A stretch of 64,000 nucleotides of DNA from the NCBI GenBank assembly GCA_002021875.1, contig CP018627.1:1488001-1552000 (forward strand). The letters run 5' to 3'. The notes beneath the pieces are model-generated. The model did not search any database. It was not told where the DNA came from and was given only the letters and a program-made list of their open reading frames with translations. This DNA is from Streptomyces hygroscopicus (GTDB taxonomy: Bacteria > Actinomycetota > Actinomycetes > Streptomycetales > Streptomycetaceae). Numbering within the stretch: position 1 is the stretch's first letter; the number at the start of each line of letters is the position of its first letter. Of the stretch, positions 8,529 to 16,296 are shown piece by piece. The position numbers were made by a program, and so were the translations under genes.

Positions 8529-9412
8529 GCGGTGGTGCTCCTCGCGGTGACGGTCTTCTTCACGGTGCTGCGGGCCGCGCGGCGTCCCTCGCCGCGCTCG
8601 GCGAGCCGCTCCCCCAGCAGGTTGGCGCCGGTCACCAGCGCCACCAGGCCGAGGCCCGGCAGTACGGCGATCCACCAGGCGCCGAGCAGCTGTCCCTGTC
8701 CCTCGGCCACCATCAGCCCCCAGTCGGGGGCGGGCGCCTGGGCGCCCAGGCCCAGATAGGTGAGCCCGGCCTCCATCAGCACGGCGCGGGACAGATCGAG
8801 GGTGGCGGTGACGGCGACCAGACCGCGCACCCCGGGCAGCAGGTCGTACAGCAGCACCCGCCAGGTGGCGACGCCCTGGGTCAGCGACGCCTCGACATAC
8901 GCCATGGTGCGCAGGGCGAATACCCGTGAGCGGACGAGGCGGAAGTACGCGGGCCAGCCGGTCAGCGCGATCACCAGCACCAGGACGGCGGTGGACTGTC
9001 CGCCGAAGGTCAGCACCAGCAGCGCCAGCAGGATGGACGGCAGGGCCAGTTGCACATCGGCGAGCCGGGAGAGCACCTGGTCCAGCCAGCCGCGGGCGAA
9101 CCCGGACAGCAGCCCGAGCAGCGTCCCCGCGAGGCCGCCGCAGACCATGGCGAGTGCTCCCACCAGCAGTGGGGTGCGGGCACCGTACAGCAGCCGGCTG
9201 AGCAGATCGCGGCCGAGCTGGTCGGTGCCGAGCGGATGGCCCGGGACGCCGGGCGCCGCGTCGGTGTGGGCGAGGTCCTGGGCGAGCGGATCGTGCGGGG
9301 CCAGCACGGGCGCGAGCAGCGCGAGCAGCACCACGAGGGCGAGCAGCACGGCACCGGTGGCGCCGGCCGCGCCCGGCCGGAACCGCCGGCCATGCTTCAT
9401 GGGATGGCTCAT
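8525..9412 (-). CDS. Peptide-type ABC transporter permease (DppC-like)
   Basis: A 295-residue inner-membrane permease with an N-terminal membrane segment (GAVLLALVVLLALLAPVLAPHDPLAQD), the PGHPLGTDQLGRDLLSRLLYGAR signature of DppC/OppC proteins, five further membrane helices, and an EAA-like loop (EASLTQGVATWRVLLYDLLP). ATG 9412 has GGAGG about 8 bases upstream and overlaps the preceding permease stop by 4 bp. It pairs with the DppB-like protein as the channel of the importer. Confidence 0.9.
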   Translation of the reverse strand: MSHPMKHGRRFRPGAAGATGAVLLALVVLLALLAPVLAPHDPLAQDLAHTDAAPGVPGHPLGTDQLGRDLLSRLLYGARTPLLVGALAMVCGGLAGTLLGLLSGFARGWLDQVLSRLADVQLALPSILLALLVLTFGGQSTAVLVLVIALTGWPAYFRLVRSRVFALRTMAYVEASLTQGVATWRVLLYDLLPGVRGLVAVTATLDLSRAVLMEAGLTYLGLGAQAPAPDWGLMVAEGQGQLLGAWWIAVLPGLGLVALVTGANLLGERLAERGEGRRAARSTVKKTVTARSTTA

Positions 9413-10341
9413 CGGCTCTCTCCTCCCTGGTGGCGGACGCGCGGGTCGAGCACCCCATAGAGCAGGTCCACGACCAGGTTGACCACGACGAAGGCGGTGA
9501 TCAGGAAGGTCAGGTCGGCGAGGACCAGCGGATAGTCCTGGTTCTGCAGGGCGGTGATGGCGAGCTGGCCGACGCCGGGCCAGGAGAACACCGACTCCAC
9601 GATCACGGTGCCGCCGAGCAGCGTGCCCGCCTCCAGCCCGAGGACGGTGACGGTGGGCAGCATCGATCCGTACGCGGCGTGCCGCACCACCCGGGCGCGG
9701 CTCATGCCGAGCGCCGTCCCGGTGCGGGAGTACGGGCGGGCCAGCTCACCGCGGAGGTTGTTGCGGAACACCCGGGCCAGCGGCGGCAGCACCCCGCAGG
9801 CGAGGGTGACCGCGGGCAGCAGGATGGAGGTGGCGGTGGTGGCGCCGGAGGTGGGCAGCCAGGCCAGCTCGACACCGAAGACCCACACCAGCAGGACACC
9901 GATGTAGAAGCCGGGCACCGATTGGGTGAGGAACACCAGCCACATGGGCCATTCGCGGCCCGCCCCGCCGCCCTCGCGCGACCCGGTCCACAGCCCGACC
10001 ACGAGCGCCGCGGCGGCGGCCCCGGCGAGGGCGACGGCGGCCAGCAGCACGGTGGCGCCGAGCCGTTGCAGCACCACGTCGATGGCGGGCTGCTGGAAGG
10101 TGAGCGAGTCGGGGAAGTGGCCGCGCAGGGCGTCGCCGAAGAACGACGCGTACTGCTCGGCCAGCGGACGGTCGTAGCCGAGGGCGTGGCTGAGCTGGGC
10201 CACCTTCTCGGGCGGGGAGCCGATGGGGGCCATCAGCACGGCGGGGTTGCCGGAGGAGTGCAGCACGCAGAAGACCGCCGAGAGGGCGCCCCAGACGGTC
10301 AGCGCGGTCAGCACGAGGCGGCGGATCAGGAAGCGGATCAT
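9409..10341 (-). CDS. Peptide-type ABC transporter permease (DppB-like)
   Basis: A 310-residue permease beginning MIRFLIRRLVLTALTVWGALSA, the typical first helix of DppB/OppB/NikB proteins. It continues with SLTFQQPAIDVVLQRLGATVLL, the permease loop (GTALGMSRARVVRHAAYGSMLP) and the conserved GTVIVESVFSWPGVGQL segment near the C-terminus. Six membrane helices are apparent. Its ATG overlaps the stop of the binding-protein gene by 4 bp. It forms a heterodimeric channel with the next permease. Confidence 0.9.
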   Translation of the reverse strand: MIRFLIRRLVLTALTVWGALSAVFCVLHSSGNPAVLMAPIGSPPEKVAQLSHALGYDRPLAEQYASFFGDALRGHFPDSLTFQQPAIDVVLQRLGATVLLAAVALAGAAAAALVVGLWTGSREGGGAGREWPMWLVFLTQSVPGFYIGVLLVWVFGVELAWLPTSGATTATSILLPAVTLACGVLPPLARVFRNNLRGELARPYSRTGTALGMSRARVVRHAAYGSMLPTVTVLGLEAGTLLGGTVIVESVFSWPGVGQLAITALQNQDYPLVLADLTFLITAFVVVNLVVDLLYGVLDPRVRHQGGESR

Positions 10342-11894
10342 CCCGCGGCCCCCTTCCAGGACATCTCGGCGGGGCGGACCCAGTCGTCGGGCCTGGCCCG
10401 CCAGTTCAGGTCCTCGGCGGTGGCGTGAAGACCGGGCTGCGGGAAGAGGAAGAGCACCGGGGCCTGGTCGCGGGCGCGCCGCGCCGCGCGGCCGTAGAGC
10501 GTGTCGCGCTCGGCCCGGTCTTCGGTGCCGCGCGCCCGGGTGACCGCGTCGGTGAACTCCTCGTCGTCCCAGTAGGCGTAGGGGCTGTCGGCGACGAACA
10601 GCCCGTAGAGCCCGCCGGCGGCGAGGGTGGGCCAGGCCTGGGTGATGTACTGCATATCGGGCATCGCCTTCTGCTGCAGATACTTCTGCATGTAGACGGC
10701 GAACGGCAGGCTGTTGATCCTCACGTTCACGCCGATCTCGCGGAGCTGCTGGGCGACGGCCTGCACGACGAGCTCGCCCGCCACGTACTGGCCGCTGGGG
10801 ACGGTCAGCTCCAGGCTCAGCGGCCGGCCCGTGCCGTAACCGGCTTGGCGCAGCAGCGCCCTGGCCCGGTCCGGGTCGTGCGGGTAGCCCGTGAGACCCC
10901 GGGTGTAGCCGGAGTAGTGGTCGGTCATCAGCTGGCCGGGGCTGGGGTCGACGGTGTTCTTCAGCAGGCTGGAGGTGATGGCCCGCTTGTCGACCGCGTA
11001 GTTGACCGCGCGCCGCACCCGTACGTCGCGCATCGGGCCCTTGAGGGTGTTGAGCTTGATGAACGCCATCCGGGTGGTGTCCAGCCGCTGGATCCGCAGC
11101 GCCCGGTCGGCGCGCAGCCGGTTCAGGTCCTGCGGGTCGAGCCCGGCGACGGCGTCGAGTTCACCGGAGAGCAGCCCGGAGACGCGGGCGGCCTCGGAGG
11201 GGGTGATCCGGAAGGTGACCCGGCGGATGGCGGGCGCGGGGCCCCAGTAGTCGTCGCGGGCACGCAGCTCGACGTTGCCACCGGGGCTGTAGCTCGTGAT
11301 CGTGTACGGGCCGGATCCCATCGCCTCGGTGGCGGGCTTGTGGCGCGCCGCCCAGTGGGGCTCCAGCAGATACAGGAAGGACAGCGCGCCGAGCAGATCG
11401 GCGTCGGGGCGGGAGGTGATGAGGTCGACGGTGCGCCGGTCCACCTTCTCCGCCCGGGTGAGATCGGGGAAGTTGGGGGTCATGCGCAGCGCGTTGTCCG
11501 GGTCGAGCAGCCGCCGGACGTTCCAGACGACGACGTCGGCGTCCAGCGGGGTGCCGTCGGCGAACGCCGCCCCGGGATGGAGGTGGAACCGCCAGCGGGT
11601 GGGCTCCACCCGCCGCCAGGAGGTGGCGGCGTCCGGGCCGATGCTCAGGTCGGGCCCGCGGGTGACCAGCGAGGAGTAGGCCGAGGACAGCACGGACAGA
11701 TCGGTGCCGACCGAGGTGGTGTTCATCGGGTCGAGGGTGGTGACGGCCGCGGACAGCCCGATCACCACATGCGAGGCGTCCGCCCGGTCCCGCGGGGTGT
11801 CTCCGGGCAGGCAGCCGGCCAGTGCCGGGGTGAGCGCGAGCCCGGCGCCGAGGCCGAGGAGGCCGCGCCGGGTCAGCCGTGGTGTGCCGTTCAT
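10338..11894 (-). CDS. Extracellular solute-binding lipoprotein, family 5 (peptide/nickel type)
   Basis: A 518-residue binding protein. The N-terminus has twin arginines (TRRGLLGLGAGLALTPALAGC) before a lipobox, suggesting a lipidated protein exported possibly by Tat. Family-5 features follow: TLDPMNTTSVGTDLSVLSSAYSSL, RWRFHLHPGAAFADGTPLDADVV, MGSGPYTITSYSPGG, and RDVRVRRAVNYAVDKRAI. Start ATG 11894 is set by the 4-bp overlap with the upstream C45 gene; the open frame continues further but without a signal peptide. It delivers the unknown substrate to the DppBC-like permeases. It resembles the KPN_01854-type subfamily found with CMD/AhpD genes (from memory, not searched). Confidence 0.88.
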   Translation of the reverse strand: MNGTPRLTRRGLLGLGAGLALTPALAGCLPGDTPRDRADASHVVIGLSAAVTTLDPMNTTSVGTDLSVLSSAYSSLVTRGPDLSIGPDAATSWRRVEPTRWRFHLHPGAAFADGTPLDADVVVWNVRRLLDPDNALRMTPNFPDLTRAEKVDRRTVDLITSRPDADLLGALSFLYLLEPHWAARHKPATEAMGSGPYTITSYSPGGNVELRARDDYWGPAPAIRRVTFRITPSEAARVSGLLSGELDAVAGLDPQDLNRLRADRALRIQRLDTTRMAFIKLNTLKGPMRDVRVRRAVNYAVDKRAITSSLLKNTVDPSPGQLMTDHYSGYTRGLTGYPHDPDRARALLRQAGYGTGRPLSLELTVPSGQYVAGELVVQAVAQQLREIGVNVRINSLPFAVYMQKYLQQKAMPDMQYITQAWPTLAAGGLYGLFVADSPYAYWDDEEFTDAVTRARGTEDRAERDTLYGRAARRARDQAPVLFLFPQPGLHATAEDLNWRARPDDWVRPAEMSWKGAAG

Positions 11895-13078
11895 CCGGCC
11901 GCTCCCCCTGTTTCCACCGCTGCCGGTGGATCGGTGAAGACCGTCCGGTCGGAGGCGCAGGGGTTGCCGAGGGTCACGTAGAAGGCGCCCTCGGGGAGCA
12001 CGGCGATGGAAGCGTAGGTCGTCTCGGAGCCGGCCCCCTCGACCTGGTGGCGGCAGAGCGAGTCCTGCGGATAGCCGGTGTGGTCGGCGAGCAGTTCGGC
12101 GAGCGCCCCCGGGGTGAGCCCGTGGGAGGTGCCCAGGGCGCGGCCCGCGGTGGCGGCGCGGTGGTACGAGGAGGCGTTCTGGTCCGGGCCGGGCGCGAGC
12201 GGGGCGGTGGCCGGGCACTCGTAGTGGTTGGTGAGCACATGGTGGTCGGCCCGGTCGCGGACGGTCACCTCGGAGGCGGTGGCCTCCACGGCGAGCCGCT
12301 CACCCGGGTCGGCGAGCGCGATGTTCAGACCGCTCAGCCGGGGCTGCCCGCGCAACAGGTCGGCGAACTCCCCCGCGGTGCGGGCGCGACGCAGCAGATC
12401 GTGCGAGTTGATGAGGATCCATCCGGTGCCGGAGGCCCGCCAGTCCACTCCGGTGCGCTCGCTCCAGACGCCGGAGGTGGACATCGCCAGCCCGGAGTCG
12501 TTGATACCGCTGCCCGGCCACAGCACACTGCCCGCGACGGTGACCTCGGTCATCCGCCGCCCGTCGGGGTAGCGGCGGCGCAGCACGACATGCTCGGCGA
12601 AGTGCCCGGCCATGTCACGGGTCTTGGCGAGCAGGGTGTGCCCGGCGGCGGCGCGGTCGCCGGAGGCCAGGAGCTGGCTGCACTCCTGCGGAACCCAGCG
12701 CAGCACCATATGGGCGGGCAGGTTGAGCGCGAGGATGTCGTCCAGGGGCGCGTCCGCGCCCTCGGCGATACCGCACAGCTCGGCCCACTGCCCGGGGTCC
12801 GCGCGGCGCACGAAGCCGGCGTTGGCGGTGAGGCACTGGCGGTAGCGGCTCACCGACGCCTCGTCGGTGCACAGTTCGCCGATGTCGCGGCGCACGGCGG
12901 CGATATTGGCGGCGATCGCCGCACGGGCGGCGCGGCCGTGCTGCCGGCCCTGTTCGGCGGGGTCGCCGCAGAGGTCGAGATAGGCGGGGTCGGCCGACTC
13001 CCCGGCCGACCCCGGGGCCAGGCCCCACTCCTGCCAGCGGCTGGGATGGGCGGCCCGGACGGGTTCTGCGACGGTCAC
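11891..13078 (-). CDS. C45-type N-terminal nucleophile amidohydrolase/acyltransferase
   Basis: A 395-residue protein of the peptidase C45 / acyl-CoA:6-aminopenicillanate acyltransferase fold. Motifs include YLDLCGDPAEQGRQHGRAARA, ELCGIAEGADAPLDDILALN and QECSQLLASG, where the cysteine is the likely autoprocessing nucleophile, then ALADPGERLAVEATASEV and LTNHYECP. Members cleave or form amide bonds on small acylated compounds. Start GTG 13078 gives a GTGA overlap with the preceding gene. No signal peptide is seen, so it should act on imported substrate in the cytoplasm. Which amide bond it attacks cannot be read from sequence. Confidence 0.78.
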   Translation of the reverse strand: MTVAEPVRAAHPSRWQEWGLAPGSAGESADPAYLDLCGDPAEQGRQHGRAARAAIAANIAAVRRDIGELCTDEASVSRYRQCLTANAGFVRRADPGQWAELCGIAEGADAPLDDILALNLPAHMVLRWVPQECSQLLASGDRAAAGHTLLAKTRDMAGHFAEHVVLRRRYPDGRRMTEVTVAGSVLWPGSGINDSGLAMSTSGVWSERTGVDWRASGTGWILINSHDLLRRARTAGEFADLLRGQPRLSGLNIALADPGERLAVEATASEVTVRDRADHHVLTNHYECPATAPLAPGPDQNASSYHRAATAGRALGTSHGLTPGALAELLADHTGYPQDSLCRHQVEGAGSETTYASIAVLPEGAFYVTLGNPCASDRTVFTDPPAAVETGGAAG

Positions 13079-14997
13079 TGCTGACGCTCCTCGGTCAGGG
13101 GACGGCGGGGGACGGGGACGGCGTCGTGGCGGCACTCCGGTGGGCCGACGGCGCGGAGCAGTTCGGCGGCGACGCGGTCGGTCTCGTGGAAGAAGTCCGC
13201 GTTCGTACCGGGCCGGGCTCCGATGGCGGTGGTCCAGCGGACGCCTTCCAGGGGGACGCCCACGGCGAAGAGCGCCCGGTGCGCCGTGCCGTCGGGGCGG
13301 CGGACCCGGCCGTCGGCGGGGCGGACGTCGAGCGCGCCGGTGGGCAGCGGTTCGGCGGCGGACCCGGCCGAGGCCAGCCGGTGGGGGCGGGCCACGCCGT
13401 CGGTGAGGAGCCCGCGGACGACGCCGGGGCCGTCGGTGGTGACATCCGTTCCGGGCAGCCAGGCGTCGATCACCGCGTCGGGCCGTACCGAAAGCCCCGG
13501 CACGACCGCGGACTCCGCCCGCGTCCCCGGGCGGACCGGCCCCAGCAGGCGCACCACGCCCGCGTCCAGCAGCGCCCGCAGCTGGCGGACCCGCAGCGCG
13601 GGCGGGCCGCCGGAGACGAAGTTGGCGAAGCCGTTGAACCAGCCGAGGATGTCCCGCCGGTACGACTCGCCGCTGAGGTTGCCCGCCGTGATGAGCGTGC
13701 GCAGCGCGGGGCGGGCCTGGCGTACGGCGACGGCGAGCGCGGCGGGCGGGGGCACCCGGGGATCGGTGGCCGCGGCCGCGTCGGCGTCGAGGTGCCCGGC
13801 CCACCAGGCGTCCAGCTCCGCGTGGTGGGCGAAGCTCCGCCCCCGCAACGGTTCGGCGATCGCGTCCAGGTCCAGCCGGAGGGCGGCGGGGGCGGCGGCG
13901 CGCAGGGCGGTGTCGCGGCCGGGGCCGGGCGGCTCGGCGAGGGCGCGGCGCAGCGCGCCGGGGTCGGGCAGTTGGCCGGCGTGGAGCTTCAGCACCCGGT
14001 CGTACCAGGCGAGTTCGAGGTCGGCGACCAGCCAGGGCAGCACATCGGCGCGGAAGTCGAGCCGTTCGCGGGCGGCGAGCGCGGCGACCCGCCCGGGGGT
14101 GAGGAAGGCGACGGGCGCCCTGACCCCGGGAGTGTCCACCCGGGCGTGGAACGGGACACCGCGCCGACTGGTGATCCAGATGCGCGGCTCCCGGCCGCTG
14201 GGCGTGTAGCCGTGCTCGCCGAAGCGGCCGCCCCGGCCGAGGGTGAGCAGGGCGAGTACGTCGAAGGCGTTGAGCCCGCCGCCCCGCAGCAGCACCTGGG
14301 CGCGGGGGGCGATGGCGTCCAGGGCGTAGTCGGTGGGGTGGCCGCCGGGGAGGTGGAGCGGCTCACGCCGCGGCGGGGCGGCGGGCGCGTCGAGGTGGCC
14401 GGTGGCGAGGACGACGGCCCGGGCCTCCAGCCGGTCCCCGTCGTCCAGGACGACCTGGTATCCGGCGGGTGTGCCGGCGGAGCCCGCCGGGGCCGTCAGG
14501 GGCATCACCCGCACCACGGCCGCCGTGCGGACCGCTATCCGTATCCGGTCCCCCGCGGCCGCCCGTATCCGGTCCAGCGCGTCGGTGAGATACGCCCCGT
14601 AGACGCGGCGCGGGGCGTAGTCGCGGTCATCGGCGTGGGCGGCGAATTCCCCGGCGGTGGAATCGGGATGGCCCTTCCCGGCGATACCCCGCAGCCATTC
14701 CGAGAACGTGGGACCGGTGTCGACGGGCGCGTCCAGGCGCACCGATCCATCGGGGAAAACGGTGTTGTCGGCCACCATCGTGTTCATCAGCAACTGCGGC
14801 GGCTGATCACGCCGCCACACCCGTCCGGCGCCCGGCGGATACGGGTCGACCAGCACCGTACGGAGCGGACGGTCGCCCGGAACCGCCCTCGCCACCAGCC
14901 GTTCCAGCACCGACACCCCGCGCGGACCGGCCCCCACGACCACGGCGTCGACCGGTCGGCGGTCGGGCCCCGGCGCGGGCACGGCGGAATCGTTCAT
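13075..14997 (-). CDS. FAD/NAD(P)-binding oxidoreductase (NAD_binding_9 type)
   Basis: A 640-residue first gene of the operon. A Rossmann fingerprint (VDAVVVGAGPRGVSVLERL) lies at residues 15-35, followed by PYPPGAGRVWRRDQPPQLLMNTM, typical of the FAD-NAD(P)-binding proteins in Pfam NAD_binding_9. Later segments (VVLATGHLDAPAA, LRGGGLNAFDVLALLTLGRGGRF, LITAGNLSGESYRRDILGWFNGFANF) fit that family. The start is uncertain: ATG 14997 gives the expected Rossmann spacing but has no clear ribosome-binding site; a TTG at 15072 would add 25 residues. It may be a flavin reductase, amine oxidase or N-hydroxylase-like partner of the pathway. Confidence 0.72.
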   Translation of the reverse strand: MNDSAVPAPGPDRRPVDAVVVGAGPRGVSVLERLVARAVPGDRPLRTVLVDPYPPGAGRVWRRDQPPQLLMNTMVADNTVFPDGSVRLDAPVDTGPTFSEWLRGIAGKGHPDSTAGEFAAHADDRDYAPRRVYGAYLTDALDRIRAAAGDRIRIAVRTAAVVRVMPLTAPAGSAGTPAGYQVVLDDGDRLEARAVVLATGHLDAPAAPPRREPLHLPGGHPTDYALDAIAPRAQVLLRGGGLNAFDVLALLTLGRGGRFGEHGYTPSGREPRIWITSRRGVPFHARVDTPGVRAPVAFLTPGRVAALAARERLDFRADVLPWLVADLELAWYDRVLKLHAGQLPDPGALRRALAEPPGPGRDTALRAAAPAALRLDLDAIAEPLRGRSFAHHAELDAWWAGHLDADAAAATDPRVPPPAALAVAVRQARPALRTLITAGNLSGESYRRDILGWFNGFANFVSGGPPALRVRQLRALLDAGVVRLLGPVRPGTRAESAVVPGLSVRPDAVIDAWLPGTDVTTDGPGVVRGLLTDGVARPHRLASAGSAAEPLPTGALDVRPADGRVRRPDGTAHRALFAVGVPLEGVRWTTAIGARPGTNADFFHETDRVAAELLRAVGPPECRHDAVPVPRRPLTEERQQ

Positions 14998-15338
14998 AAA
15001 GATGTCACATTTCTTACGCGGCACGGGAAAGCGGCGGAAAGAAATCTTGCGGGCGACGTCCTCGCACGTCAAACGGTTCTTTGGGGGATCTCAAATGCTG
15101 ACTTTGATTCCGGGCGGGAAGAGCGGAAGGGACTGGGGCGGATCTGTTGCATCAGGTTTCCCGGCCGACGGGAATAGGGTGTTGCCCCTGCCGGTCGGCC
15201 CGGCGCGAACCCGGCGCGATGCGCACCTGGTGCATCAGGCCGGCGCTGTGGCATCCGTCACAGTTACCCACCCGGGAGCCGCCGGAGCCCCGCGCGGCCA
15301 CCGGAAGCACGAGAGACGAAGAAGCGGACGACAGGACC
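14998..15338. promoter_or_regulatory. Divergent promoter region between the nine-gene operon and its GntR gene
   Basis: This 341-bp non-coding stretch separates divergent starts. It holds a palindrome GCACC-T-GGTGC at 15222-15232 and a direct repeat TGCATCAGG at 15148-15156 and 15231-15239, the second abutting the palindrome. These are the best operator candidates for the adjacent GntR/UTRA regulator. No promoter hexamers are clear. The assignment is inference from position. Confidence 0.4.
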
Positions 15339-16127
15339 ATGACCGCATCCGAACCACCCGAGCCACCCGCCTATCTGAGCCTGGCTCGGGACCTGCGCCG
15401 CCGGATCGAGGACGGCCGGCTCCCGGCGGGCGCCCAGCTGCCCTCCCGTGCCCAGCTGGCCCGGAGCTACGGCGTCGGCCCGAATGTGGCGAACTCCGCG
15501 GTGCGGGTGCTGATGGCCGAGGGGCTGGTGCACGGCCGGGCGGGCAGCGGGGTGTACGTGCGCGAGCCCCGGGCGCTGCGCCGGATGCTGCGCTCATGGC
15601 ACGACGGACGGCTCAGCGGCACGCCGTATGTGCTGGATCTGCCGGGGCACGGCGGCGACGGCCGGCGCATGGGGAGTTCGACCACGGTGGCCGCGCCGCC
15701 GGGGATCGCCGAGCGGCTGGGACTGGCGCCCGGAGCGCAGGTGGTGCGCAGTGCGTATGTGTTCCGGAGCGGCGGCGGGAGCGCTGCGGGGACCGCGGGT
15801 GAGCCCACCATGATCTCGGCGAGCTGGGAGCCGCTGGAGCTGACGGGCGGCACGCCGGTCGCGCTCCCGGAGGCGGGCCCGCTGGCGGGGCGCGGAGTGG
15901 TGGCGCGGATGGCGCACATCGGGCTGCCGGTGGACCGGGCGGTGGAGGCGGTCGTGGCGCGCACGGCGTCGGCGGAGGAGGCGTCGCTGCTGGAGATCAC
16001 GACGGGTTCGGTGGTCGAGGCGCTGGAGCGCACGTACTACAGCGGCGATCGGGCCGTGGAGACGGCGGACATCGTCGTCCCGGCCGGGCGGTATCAGCTG
16101 GTGTACGAGTTCCCGGTCGACTCCTGA
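15339..16127 (+). CDS. GntR-family regulator with UTRA domain (HutC/FarR type)
   Basis: A 262-residue regulator. Residues 10-75 form the winged helix-turn-helix of GntR proteins (YLSLARDLRRRIEDGRLPAG, LPSRAQLARSYGVGPNVANSA, GLVHGRAGSGVYV). From about residue 95 a UTRA ligand-binding domain follows, with the ending YSGDRAVETADIVVPAGRYQLVYEFPV. Start ATG 15339 gives the standard spacing to the HTH. It is divergent from the nine-gene operon with 341 bp between, so it is the obvious candidate repressor whose ligand would be the operon substrate. Confidence 0.88.
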   Translation: MTASEPPEPPAYLSLARDLRRRIEDGRLPAGAQLPSRAQLARSYGVGPNVANSAVRVLMAEGLVHGRAGSGVYVREPRALRRMLRSWHDGRLSGTPYVLDLPGHGGDGRRMGSSTTVAAPPGIAERLGLAPGAQVVRSAYVFRSGGGSAAGTAGEPTMISASWEPLELTGGTPVALPEAGPLAGRGVVARMAHIGLPVDRAVEAVVARTASAEEASLLEITTGSVVEALERTYYSGDRAVETADIVVPAGRYQLVYEFPVDS

Positions 16128-16296
16128 CCGGCGGCTCCCGGCCGGGATCCGCACACCGCGCAGCGTGTGCCGACCCCTCTCACCGTGGGCATACTTGAAG
16201 GCGCGACCATTGGTTCACGCTCCGCCAAGGGCGCCACAGTGGACCCCGCTCATACGCCGATGGCGGAAGACCCGGGGCAAGGGTTGAGATGACACC

